From: Stutzerimonas stutzeri
GTDB taxonomy: Bacteria; Pseudomonadota; Gammaproteobacteria; Pseudomonadales; Pseudomonadaceae
Length of the DNA stretch: 64,000 nt
Assembly (NCBI RefSeq): GCF_000590475.1
Contig: NZ_CP007441.1
Location: 3,726,660-3,790,659, forward strand
Reading direction: 5' to 3'
Of the stretch, positions 9,498-16,828 are shown piece after piece. Positions within the stretch are counted from its first letter, which is position 1. Every line of letters begins with the position of its first letter. The notes beneath the pieces were generated by a model that saw only the letters and a program-made list of their open reading frames with translations, ran no database searches and was not told where the DNA came from. The position numbers and the translations under genes were made by a program.

Positions 9498-9764
9498 CTA
9501 GTCTTCCCGGTCTCGCGTCACTTCGCCGGTCTTGCCGTCGATCCGGAATTCGTAGGTCTTGCCGTCCTGCTTGGTGCCCTCGCCTTCCCAGCTGTCGTCG
9601 TCGGCTTCGATGCTATACAGCTGCGTATAGCCAGCCGCTTTGGCTTTCTCCACGGCCTGCTCAAGCGAAATCCAGCCGGTGCCGGGCCTGTCCGCCAAGG
9701 CGACGGTGCTGGCGGATCCAAGTACAGCGATTGCGAGTGCGGCGGTCAGTTTCTTGTTGTACAT
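9498..9764 (-). CDS. Periplasmic PepSY-domain protein
   Basis: An 88-residue protein: signal peptide ending near VALA (residue 24), then one PepSY domain (SLEQAVEKAKAAGY ... YEFRIDGKTGEVTRDRED). PepSY domains are small periplasmic modules thought to inhibit peptidases or to sense ligands or metals. It is part of a cluster of three PepSY proteins around a two-component system, which suggests a shared regulon; its function is unknown. Confidence 0.85.
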   Translation of the reverse strand: MYNKKLTAALAIAVLGSASTVALADRPGTGWISLEQAVEKAKAAGYTQLYSIEADDDSWEGEGTKQDGKTYEFRIDGKTGEVTRDRED

Positions 9765-9862
9765 CGAAGCGTCCTCATGGCTTACGGTAAGTCGGCAGCC
9801 CAGCTGCTATGCATGTGAGGCAGAATTTCGCCGCAGGGTTCCCGTCATCCAGCCACATAGGC

Positions 9863-10222
9863 TCAACGCTTTTCGATGGATACCAGTGCCGCCTGGTCGC
9901 CTTCACTCTGAAAGCTGATGCGGACCTGATCACCGACCGCAAGACCTTCCAGTTGCTCGCGCCGAGCCTGGAAATCCATGGTCGAGGCAGGCCACTTCAA
10001 CGCCGGCACGGCGTCGTGGGCGATGGTCACCAGTCCCGCGTCAGCGTCGATCGCCTCGATCCGGCCACTGGCATTGACCACCGGCTCCGAGATGACGTCA
10101 GTCGCCGAGCCATCATCGATCGTTGGCGAATCAGCCTGCGCCGGCGGCTTGAGCAAATCCTGCGCAAAGGCGGGTGTAATGAGCAGTGACAAGCTGAAGA
10201 TGAGGCAGTGGACCAGCTTCAT
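9863..10222 (-). CDS. CusF-like periplasmic copper-binding protein
   Basis: A 119-residue protein with a signal peptide (cleavage near PAFA). The mature part has the CusF-type OB-fold pattern: ASGRIEAIDADAGLVTIAHDAVPALKWPASTMDF, where the W and M of the KWP-STM segment match Cu(I) ligands of CusF. It may bind or deliver periplasmic copper. ATG at 10222 has a GGAGG ribosome site; an upstream ATG at 10270 is less likely. It is divergent from the PepSY-two-component operon, so it may be a target of that system. Confidence 0.8.
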   Translation of the reverse strand: MKLVHCLIFSLSLLITPAFAQDLLKPPAQADSPTIDDGSATDVISEPVVNASGRIEAIDADAGLVTIAHDAVPALKWPASTMDFQARREQLEGLAVGDQVRISFQSEGDQAALVSIEKR

Positions 10223-10385
10223 GGCAGACCTCCCTGAACCGACAGACGTACCCTGCATTTGACAATTCACACGCTGCTATTGCTGGCAGACATCGTCAGA
10301 TTGCATCGATACGCGCCGTTCAGGTTCGCGTAAGCCGAGCTCCGTAACCTGTGAATCGTCGAAACCCACACAGGAAAACGAAACC

Positions 10386-10694
10386 ATGAAAACACTGACT
10401 ACTTTGATCACCGCCGCCACCCTAGCCCTCGGCGCCAACCTGGCCATGGCCCGCGACCTGGGCCCCGATGAAGCCTTGAAACTGCGCGACGCGGGCACTA
10501 TCCAGTCGTTCGAGAAACTCAACGAAGCGGCACTGGCCAAACACCCGGGTGCCAAAGTCGAGGAGACCGAGCTGGAAGAGGAATACGGCCGCCACGTCTA
10601 TCAGGTTGAACTGCGTGACGACAAAGGTGTGCAATGGGACCTGGAACTCGACGCCAAGACCGGCGAAGTGCTCAACGACCATCAGGACGACTAA
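10386..10694 (+). CDS. Periplasmic PepSY-domain protein, first gene of the sensor operon
   Basis: A 102-residue secreted protein (signal peptide ending near LAMA). The mature part RDLGPDEALKLRDAGTIQSF...GRHVYQVELRD...LELDAKTGEVLNDHQDD is a PepSY-like module. Its stop overlaps the next start by one base, and two regulator genes follow with similar overlaps, so four genes form one operon. It may act as a periplasmic accessory or output of the sensor kinase. The acidic C-terminus is a possible metal-binding feature (inference). Confidence 0.85.
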   Translation: MKTLTTLITAATLALGANLAMARDLGPDEALKLRDAGTIQSFEKLNEAALAKHPGAKVEETELEEEYGRHVYQVELRDDKGVQWDLELDAKTGEVLNDHQDD

Positions 10695-10999
10695 TGAATC
10701 GCGCCATCCTCTTCACCACGCCACTGGCCCTGCTGCTCGCTGCCACCCCGGCGGCGAGCCGCGACCTGGATCAGGATGAAGCGCTGCAGCTGCGCCACGA
10801 AGGGCTGATCGTGCCGTTGGAGACACTTCTGCAGCACGCCATGGCGCGCTATCCGGGCGCTCGTCTGCTGGAAGCCGAACTGGAAGAAGAGGACGGGATC
10901 TACGTCTATGAAATCGAATTGCTCACAGCCGACGGCGTCGCGCGCGAACTGGAATTGGACGCACGCGACGGCCGCCTGCTCAAGGACGAAGAAGACTGA
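10694..10999 (+). CDS. Periplasmic PepSY-domain protein, second gene of the sensor operon
   Basis: A 101-residue paralogue of the preceding protein: signal peptide, then RDLDQDEALQLRHEGLIVPLE...GIYVYEIELLTADG...LELDARDGRLLKDEED. Its start overlaps the upstream stop (TAATG) and its stop overlaps the response-regulator start (TGATG-type), a sign of translational coupling. The two tandem PepSY genes probably arose by duplication. Confidence 0.85.
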   Translation: MNRAILFTTPLALLLAATPAASRDLDQDEALQLRHEGLIVPLETLLQHAMARYPGARLLEAELEEEDGIYVYEIELLTADGVARELELDARDGRLLKDEED

Positions 11000-11664
11000 T
11001 GCGTCTGCTACTGGTCGAAGACAACGTACCGCTGGCCGATGAACTGCAGGCCAGCCTTGCGCGCCAAGGCTACGCCACCGATTGGCTGGCCGATGGCCGC
11101 GACGCCGATTACCAAGGCACCAGCGAGCCCTATGACTTGATCGTTCTGGACCTCGGCCTGCCTGGCAAGCCGGGGCTGGATGTCTTGCGCGCCTGGCGCT
11201 CACGAGGCCTGGCGACCCCGGTGCTCATTCTCACCGCCCGTGATTCCTGGGCCGAACGCATCGAAGGGCTCAAAGCCGGCGCGGATGATTACCTGACCAA
11301 ACCCTTCCATCCCGAAGAACTGCTGTTGCGCATCCAAGCGCTGCTGCGCCGCGCCCATGGTGTGGCCAACCAGCCGTTATTGCAGGTCGGCGGGCTGGCC
11401 CTGGACGAAGCACGTCAACGCTGCCATAAGGACGGCCAGGACATCGAGCTGACCGCCGGGGAATTTCGCCTGTTGCGATACTTCATGCTCCATCCCGATC
11501 AGCTGTTGTCGAAAACCCAGCTGGCCGAACATCTGTATGACGGCGAAACCGAGCGCGACTCCAACGTCATCGAGGTGCATGTCAATCGCCTGCGCGGCAA
11601 GCTCGGGCGCGAACTGATCGAGACCCGTCGCGGCCAGGGCTATCGCTTCGGCGGCGCGCCTTGA
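10999..11664 (+). CDS. OmpR-family response regulator
   Basis: A 221-residue regulator: receiver domain (about 1-115) with phosphoacceptor D51 in LIVLDLGLPG and conserved K in LTKPF, and a winged-helix DNA-binding domain (about 125-220) ending in RRGQGYRFG. It would be phosphorylated by the adjacent histidine kinase. Gene order PepSY-regulator-kinase resembles the BqsRS (CarRS) ferrous-iron system of P. aeruginosa; that identity is an inference from context and from the kinase motif. Confidence 0.92.
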   Translation: MRLLLVEDNVPLADELQASLARQGYATDWLADGRDADYQGTSEPYDLIVLDLGLPGKPGLDVLRAWRSRGLATPVLILTARDSWAERIEGLKAGADDYLTKPFHPEELLLRIQALLRRAHGVANQPLLQVGGLALDEARQRCHKDGQDIELTAGEFRLLRYFMLHPDQLLSKTQLAEHLYDGETERDSNVIEVHVNRLRGKLGRELIETRRGQGYRFGGAP

Positions 11665-12989
11665 GGTCCATTCAGCGCAGCCTCAGCCTCGGGCTGATTT
11701 CAGGCCTGCTGCTGGTCGGTCTGCTATTGGTGCAGACCAGTCTGTGGTTATTCGAAGCCGGCCTTCGACGCAACCTGGCCATCGACCTGAGGGAAGAAAC
11801 CGAAGGCCTGCTGATCGCCGTTGTACAGGGCCCGGACGGCTTCAAGCTAGACTCCAACCGGCTCAATCCACGCTATAAACGGGCCTTCTCCGGCCACTAT
11901 TTCCGCATCGACCTGCCGATGCGTAGCTGGCGATCACGCTCGCTGTGGGATGCCGAACCGACCTGGCCCACGTCCAACGGGCTGGCCAACGACCTGCTGG
12001 AAGGGCCGCAAGATCAGCGGCTGCTGAGCTTTCGTGCCGAATACCGACGCGACGGGCAGAGCATCGTCATCAGCGTCGCGCGCGATTACACCCCGGTGCT
12101 CAAGAGCTTTGCCCAGGTTCGTCTGGGCGGCCTGGGCCTGGTCGGTCTGGCGCTGCTGGTGTTCCTGCTGCTGCAGCGCTATGCGGTGAAGCTCGCCATG
12201 CGCCCATTGGAGCGCGCACGGCAGCAGATCGCGCAGTTGCAGCAGGGCGAGCGTCAGCAGCTGGACATTCAGGCACCGCTTGAACTGCAACCGCTGGTGG
12301 AACAGATCAATCACCTGCTGGCGCACACCGACGAGACCCTGAAGCGTTCGCGGCACGCGCTGGGCAATCTGGGCCACGCGCTGAAAACCCCACTGGCAGT
12401 GCTCGGCAGCCTTATTCGACACGAGGAGCTGCAGGCTCATCCGCAGTTGCAGGCGACTCTTCGCGAACAGCTGGAGCAGATCCAGCAACGCGTCGCCCGC
12501 GAACTGGGGCGCGCGCGGTTGGCCGGCGACGTGCTGCCCGGCGCCTATTTCGATTGCGCCGAAGAACTCGCGCCGCTATTCGAGACGCTGAACATGATTC
12601 ACCGTCGCAGCCTTCATCTGCATTGGCGTACGCATGAAGATTGCCGCCTACCCTGGGATCGAGAAGACATGCTCGAACTGCTCGGCAACCTGCTGGACAA
12701 CGCCTGCAAGTTCGCCCGCTCGGAGGTGCTGTTGAGCATCGAGCCTACGCCTCGCGGCTACCTTATTCAGGTAGAAGATGACGGACCGGGAATTCCGGAA
12801 GACCAGCGCGAAGCGGTACTCGAACGCGGCATTCGCCTCGACGAGCGTGCCGAAGGACACGGGCTGGGGCTTGGCATCGTGCGGGATATTCTGGCCGCCT
12901 GGAACGGTCGGCTAACGCTGGAGCAGAGTCCGCTCGGTGGCTTGCGAGCGAGCGTGCACCTGCAGACGCAGCAGCGCCGCAAAGAATAA
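11661..12989 (+). CDS. Membrane sensor histidine kinase with periplasmic RExxE motif
   Basis: A 442-residue kinase starting with TTG that overlaps the end of the regulator gene. Two membrane segments (about 10-32 and 155-175) enclose a periplasmic domain. H239 in GHALKTPLAVL is the phosphorylated histidine; NLLDNACKF, DDGPGIP and GHGLGLGIV are the ATP-binding N, G1 and G2 boxes. Just after the first membrane segment lies REETE (44-48), an RExxE motif like the one reported as needed for Fe(II) sensing in BqsS. With the PepSY neighbours this suggests a metal (possibly ferrous iron) sensor. Confidence 0.9.
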   Translation: MRSIQRSLSLGLISGLLLVGLLLVQTSLWLFEAGLRRNLAIDLREETEGLLIAVVQGPDGFKLDSNRLNPRYKRAFSGHYFRIDLPMRSWRSRSLWDAEPTWPTSNGLANDLLEGPQDQRLLSFRAEYRRDGQSIVISVARDYTPVLKSFAQVRLGGLGLVGLALLVFLLLQRYAVKLAMRPLERARQQIAQLQQGERQQLDIQAPLELQPLVEQINHLLAHTDETLKRSRHALGNLGHALKTPLAVLGSLIRHEELQAHPQLQATLREQLEQIQQRVARELGRARLAGDVLPGAYFDCAEELAPLFETLNMIHRRSLHLHWRTHEDCRLPWDREDMLELLGNLLDNACKFARSEVLLSIEPTPRGYLIQVEDDGPGIPEDQREAVLERGIRLDERAEGHGLGLGIVRDILAAWNGRLTLEQSPLGGLRASVHLQTQQRRKE

Positions 12990-13027
12990 CAATCAGGGGT
13001 TTGAAACAGGCGGATGAGGGCAAGGTA

Positions 13028-13243
13028 TCACTGCGCGCGGGCTAGCTCGTTACGCATGTCTTCCAGGATGGTTTCTACCAACAGATCGTTCTGTACCTGA
13101 CGACCGGAAACCATTCGAATGGCTTCGGTGCCGTTGATCGGGTAGCCGACACGGACGACCAGATAGCCATCGTCCTGCGGCTCAACGCGGGTCTTGTAAT
13201 CAGCCGGAAAATTGTCGGCAAGGTGGCGGGAAAGGGTTTTCAT
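13028..13243 (-). CDS. Small conserved hypothetical protein
   Basis: A 71-residue soluble protein (MKTLSRHLADNFPADYK...). ATG at 13243 is preceded by GAGG and gives a compact product; the frame extends upstream to 13306 without a better start. No domain is recognised. Its composition and codon use match neighbouring genes. It is convergent with the kinase gene. Confidence 0.65.
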   Translation of the reverse strand: MKTLSRHLADNFPADYKTRVEPQDDGYLVVRVGYPINGTEAIRMVSGRQVQNDLLVETILEDMRNELARAQ

Positions 13244-13360
13244 GAAGGCCTCGTACACTGAGTCTGAAACAAAGACCCGCCAAAGCACCAGGAGATTCCA
13301 AACCACTCATCGGATGACCGTCTGTCGACAAAAAACCGTAATGAGGGCGTCTGCCCAGGT

Positions 13361-13459
13361 TCACTTTCCCTCGCCTTTGCCGTAGGCCAGCCAGGCCAGA
13401 ATACCCATGCCGGCAAAGGCGGTCGCGGAAAGCAGCAGCGCATTCAATAACAGGCTCAT
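13361..13459 (-). CDS. Possible 32-residue single-pass membrane peptide
   Basis: A short reading frame beginning MSLLLNALLLSATAFAG and ending YGKGEGK: one hydrophobic helix followed by a positively charged tail, the usual look of small bacterial membrane proteins. GAGGA lies about 10 nt before the ATG. No homologue is recognised and such a short frame could be chance. Confidence 0.45.
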   Translation of the reverse strand: MSLLLNALLLSATAFAGMGILAWLAYGKGEGK

Positions 13460-13575
13460 GATGTCATCGTCCTCGTTCGGCTCGCTTGATGTACGCTCCG
13501 AATATATGTAGCTTCACGCGACACGTCGAGCCACCCGATAGTCGCATGTAAAGTTTTCCGGCAGATGAGGCGAAC

Positions 13576-14445
13576 ATGAAAAGGAAAAAATCGATCAGCC
13601 AGATCCGCTGGGATCTGGCGTTGCGCTATCGCCTGATCGAGACGGTGGCCTGGTGGGAAGGCCGCCTGACCACGGGTCATCTGATGCAGAGTTTCGGCAT
13701 CAGCCGGCAGCAAGCCTCGAAGGACATCAACACGTACCTGAACCAGCATGCGCCGAAAAACCTTACATATGATCGCCATTTGAAGGGCTACAAACCAAGC
13801 AAGCAATTTGAGCCACTGTTTATTGACGGCAGCGCCGGCGCTTACCTGCACCTGCTCGACCAGAACCGCGACCGCGCGCCACATATCGAAGGTCTGGCGC
13901 TGGCCTACGCGCACACCGAGGTGCTGCACATGCCCGACCGCAGCATCCGACCCGAGGTGCTGCGGCCGATTCTGAAAGCCTGCCGTGAAGGACTGCGACT
14001 GGAAACCGAGTACGTGTCCCTCGCTCACCCCGACGTCGAGATTCGCGTGATGGCGCCGCACACCTTGGTCTTTACCGGGACACGCTGGCACGTGCGCGCC
14101 TATTGCGAGAAGAATCGGGGCTTTCGTGACTTCGTGCTCAGCCGCTTTCGCGGCGAGCCGGATCTGATGGATGAAACCGATAACACCCAGGACACCGACG
14201 AGGCTTGGAACACGCCGGTCGAGGTGATCATCGAGCCTGATGTGCGGCTGACCGCCGAGCAGAAGGCGATTATCGCGACCGATTACGGGATGGATGACGA
14301 CGAACTGCGGATCGCGACGCGTGGCGCACTGGTGCAGTACGTGTTGCAGCGGTATCAGATTGATCCCAATACCGTGCTGGCCAATGCGGCGGCGCAGCAG
14401 ATTCAGGTGAGGAATCTTCAGGGGTTGAAGGCGTGGTTGTATTGA
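13576..14445 (+). CDS. WYL-domain transcriptional regulator (BrxR/CapW-like architecture)
   Basis: A 289-residue protein: N-terminal winged helix (about 10-75, ISRQQASKDINTYL recognition region), WYL domain in the middle (MAPHTLVFTGTRWHVRAYCEKNRGFRDFVLSRF, about 155-195) and a C-terminal WCX-like extension. This length and order are those of BrxR/CapW-type repressors, often encoded with BREX or CBASS defence systems. No defence operon adjoins it here; downstream is a repeat-rich gene-free region. It may act elsewhere or be a leftover. Ligand unknown. Confidence 0.85.
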   Translation: MKRKKSISQIRWDLALRYRLIETVAWWEGRLTTGHLMQSFGISRQQASKDINTYLNQHAPKNLTYDRHLKGYKPSKQFEPLFIDGSAGAYLHLLDQNRDRAPHIEGLALAYAHTEVLHMPDRSIRPEVLRPILKACREGLRLETEYVSLAHPDVEIRVMAPHTLVFTGTRWHVRAYCEKNRGFRDFVLSRFRGEPDLMDETDNTQDTDEAWNTPVEVIIEPDVRLTAEQKAIIATDYGMDDDELRIATRGALVQYVLQRYQIDPNTVLANAAAQQIQVRNLQGLKAWLY

Positions 14446-14625
14446 TGGTCGGGCCACTGCGCACTTGTATTCCCGCCAAGAGCGATCTTGCTCGCGCCTG
14501 GGCACCTGCCCAGGCGTCGACGTCGGGCGCCTCGCTTTACTCAGCTCGACCTGCAGGTTGCGCCTTGTACGGCGCCTCGCTGGCTTCTGTTTCGTGGATG
14601 CACTCGGTTGGCCAGACTGGCCGAA

Positions 14626-14880
14626 GCATTGGTTTCGCCCTGCTGGGCGAGTCACTTTTTCCAAACGCCGGACGGCCGGCCCCCAAAAAAGTAACCAAAA
14701 ACGCTTGCCCCTGCATTCGGGTCTCGCTGCGCTCGACTTCCCTCATTCCATCCACGCTCCGGGGGCCGGCGTACAAGGGCCATCCATACCGACGGCGGCC
14801 CCGACCCTTTACGCCTCTCGCGGCATCCATGCCGCTCGCTCCCCTCCGCGCGGATTTCATTCGGCCTCCTGAAAGGGGCG
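14626..14880 (+). repeat. Dispersed ~250-bp repeat, copy A
   Basis: Starts with GCATTGGTTTCGCCCTGCTG and ends around TCGGCCTCCTGAAAGGGGCG. The same blocks recur in the opposite orientation at 15190-15429: GGGCGAGTC, CTTGCCCCTGCATCCGG-like, GGGCCATCC, CTCGCGGCATCCATGCCGCT and GCGCTCGGCCTCCTGAA-like. Similar sequences are common as intergenic repeats in pseudomonads (general knowledge). It contains the palindrome CGCCCTGCTGGGCG. Confidence 0.8.
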
Positions 14881-14959
14881 TTCTGCGTCGTCTGGTAGAT
14901 CGCACTTATCGGAACAAGCAAAACGCGTTGTTTCTGTTGCTACTCAAGGATTTTCAGCT

Positions 14960-14986
14960 CGTAGGATGGGTGCAATCCATCCTACG
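14960..14986. repeat. REP-like hairpin
   Basis: A perfect 10-bp inverted repeat (CGTAGGATGG / CCATCCTACG) around a 7-nt loop, in the segment between the two long inverted repeats. Confidence 0.65.
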
Positions 14987-15103
14987 TTCGAGCACGACAC
15001 TACAATCGATATCGGTATTTGAGAGTATCCAAACAACTCACACCCAAGCCCCCATTCCACCGACGAGGAGCGGATCGGTTTCGGATCTCAGCACGTCGAA
15101 CCC

Positions 15104-15129
15104 GGTGGGTAAGCTTCGCGTTACCCACC
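15104..15129. repeat. REP-like hairpin
   Basis: A perfect 9-bp inverted repeat (GGTGGGTAA / TTACCCACC) around an 8-nt loop. The GGGTAAGCTTCGCGTTACCC core is a common palindromic intergenic element in many GC-rich bacteria. Confidence 0.65.
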
Positions 15130-15189
15130 CTACATTCTGTGTAGCCCGCATATCCACTCCGTTGCACGGCCCATCAGGCACCACCGGAT

Positions 15190-15429
15190 CGCCCCGTTCA
15201 GGAGGCCGAGCGCAGGTGGCGCGGAAGGGGTTGAGCGGCATGGATGCCGCGAGAGCCGCGATGGGCCAGGGATGGCCCTTCGCGGCGGGCCCATGGAGCG
15301 TCACCGGAGCGAGGGAACCCCGGCGCAGCCGGGGCCGGATGCAGGGGCAAGACCTTTTGGTTCCTTTTGGCGGGGCGGCCATCCGTGCGACTGCCAAAAG
15401 GGACTCGCCCAGCAGGGCGAAACCAATGC
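15190..15429 (-). repeat. Dispersed ~250-bp repeat, copy B (inverted)
   Basis: Reverse-complement partner of copy A with the same block order and similar but not identical sequence. Copy A and copy B face each other across 309 bp, so the whole interval could fold or recombine as a large inverted repeat. Confidence 0.8.
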
Positions 15430-15592
15430 CCCAGCAAACTCCGTTAATCGGCGTTACACATCAGACACAAACAGCTTTGCAAGCAGGAACTCGGCGTCCC
15501 CCTCGCCCCGGCAACCTTCACACGACCTCAGCGCCCAAACTTCCGTATCCAGTCGCGCCCCGCCGCGACTCCAACGAAAAAAGACCCCTCGT

Positions 15593-16828
15593 ATGCGCCT
15601 GATCCACACTTCCGACTGGCACCTCGGCCAGACCCTCCATGGCCAGGACCGCGACTACGAGCACGCGCAGTTCCTCGCCTGGCTGCTCGGTCAGCTGACC
15701 GAACATCAGCCAGACGCTCTGCTGATCGCCGGCGATATCTTCGACACGGTCAACCCACCGCTCAAGGCACAGGAACGGCTCTACGACTTCATCGTCCGCG
15801 CCCACGAGAAACTGCCACAACTGGATATCGTGATGATCGCCGGCAACCACGACTCCGGCGGGCGCATCGAGCTGCCCGGGCCATTAATGAGGCGTCTGAA
15901 CGCCCATGCCATCGGCCGCATCAGCTGGCTGGCGGACCATAGTCTTGATCACGGTCGGCTGCTGGTACCGCTGCACGACGCCAAGGGCGAGGTTGCCGGC
16001 TGGTGCCTGGCACTGCCCTTTCTGCGCCCAGCGGAAGTCACCGGTGGTGAAGCGGGCGAGGATTACATGCTCGGCATCCGTCACGTTCACCAGCACCTGA
16101 TCGCGGCCGCTGAAGCCCAGCGCCAGCCCGGCCAGGCGCTGATCGCCATGAGCCACGCGCACATGGCCGGCGGTGCCGTATCGGAAGATTCGGAGCGCAA
16201 TATCGTCATCGGCAATGCCGAAGCGCTGCCCGCCAGCCTGTTCCCCGAACCCATCGCCTACGTCGCACTCGGCCACCTGCACAAGCCGCAGAAGGTCGCC
16301 GGGCAGGAACGCATTCGTTACAGCGGCTCGCCGTTGCCGCTGTCGTTCGGCGAGATCAACTACCCACATCAGGTGTTGCTGGTGAGTTTCGATGGCGACC
16401 AGTTGAGTCGGATCGAAAGCCTGCCAGTGCCGCGCGCCGTGGAGATGATCCGCATCGGCCGCGCCCCGCTGGCCGAGGTCATCAGTCAACTGGCGGCTCT
16501 GCCGCCGGTGGGCCTGTTCGCCGAAAACCTGCCTTGGCTGGAGGTGCGTGTACAGCTCGACGAACCTCTTCCAGACCTGCGCCAGCGCATCGAAACCGAG
16601 CTTGCAGGCAAAGCCTGCCGGCTGGTGCGCATCGCCAGCGAATACGTCGGCAAGCGCGGCGAGGCTGAATCAGAGGTGCTTCCGGGCCTCGACCAGATCA
16701 CGCCGCAGGAGCTCTTCGCTCGCGCCTGGGAGGAACAGTTCGGCAACCCGCCGGACGACCAGGCGTTAGAGGACTTCGCCAGCCTCTTGCAAGGCGTCGA
16801 ATTTGCCGATGAAGGAGAAACGCGATGA
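15593..16828 (+). CDS. sbcD: Exonuclease subunit SbcD
   Basis: A 411-residue metallophosphoesterase-type nuclease (Mre11 homologue). Metal-binding motifs in order: HTSDWHLG, GDIFD, GNHDSG, SHAH and GHLHKPQ. With SbcC it opens DNA hairpins and resects protein-blocked ends. The open frame extends upstream into the repeat, but ATG at 15593 gives the family start MRLIHTSDWHLG. Its stop overlaps the sbcC start (ATGA), giving coupled translation. Confidence 0.96.
   Translation: MRLIHTSDWHLGQTLHGQDRDYEHAQFLAWLLGQLTEHQPDALLIAGDIFDTVNPPLKAQERLYDFIVRAHEKLPQLDIVMIAGNHDSGGRIELPGPLMRRLNAHAIGRISWLADHSLDHGRLLVPLHDAKGEVAGWCLALPFLRPAEVTGGEAGEDYMLGIRHVHQHLIAAAEAQRQPGQALIAMSHAHMAGGAVSEDSERNIVIGNAEALPASLFPEPIAYVALGHLHKPQKVAGQERIRYSGSPLPLSFGEINYPHQVLLVSFDGDQLSRIESLPVPRAVEMIRIGRAPLAEVISQLAALPPVGLFAENLPWLEVRVQLDEPLPDLRQRIETELAGKACRLVRIASEYVGKRGEAESEVLPGLDQITPQELFARAWEEQFGNPPDDQALEDFASLLQGVEFADEGETR

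Larger units (their letters stand above)
14446..15592. other. Gene-free region bounded by inverted repeats
   Basis: About 1.15 kb without a credible gene. Long open frames on both strands are side effects of high GC and of the repeats. It holds two inverted copies of a ~250-bp repeat enclosing ~310 bp with two strong hairpins, described as separate entries. Confidence 0.75.

Noticed and set aside
10270..10385. BqsR-type TTAAG direct repeats upstream of the PepSY operon
   Set aside because: Looked for and not found; the promoter assignment for this regulator is left open.
14433..15602. A 389-codon plus-strand open frame across the repeat region
   Set aside because: Its translation is low-complexity, it spans both inverted repeats and REP hairpins, overlaps sbcD out of frame and has no family resemblance.
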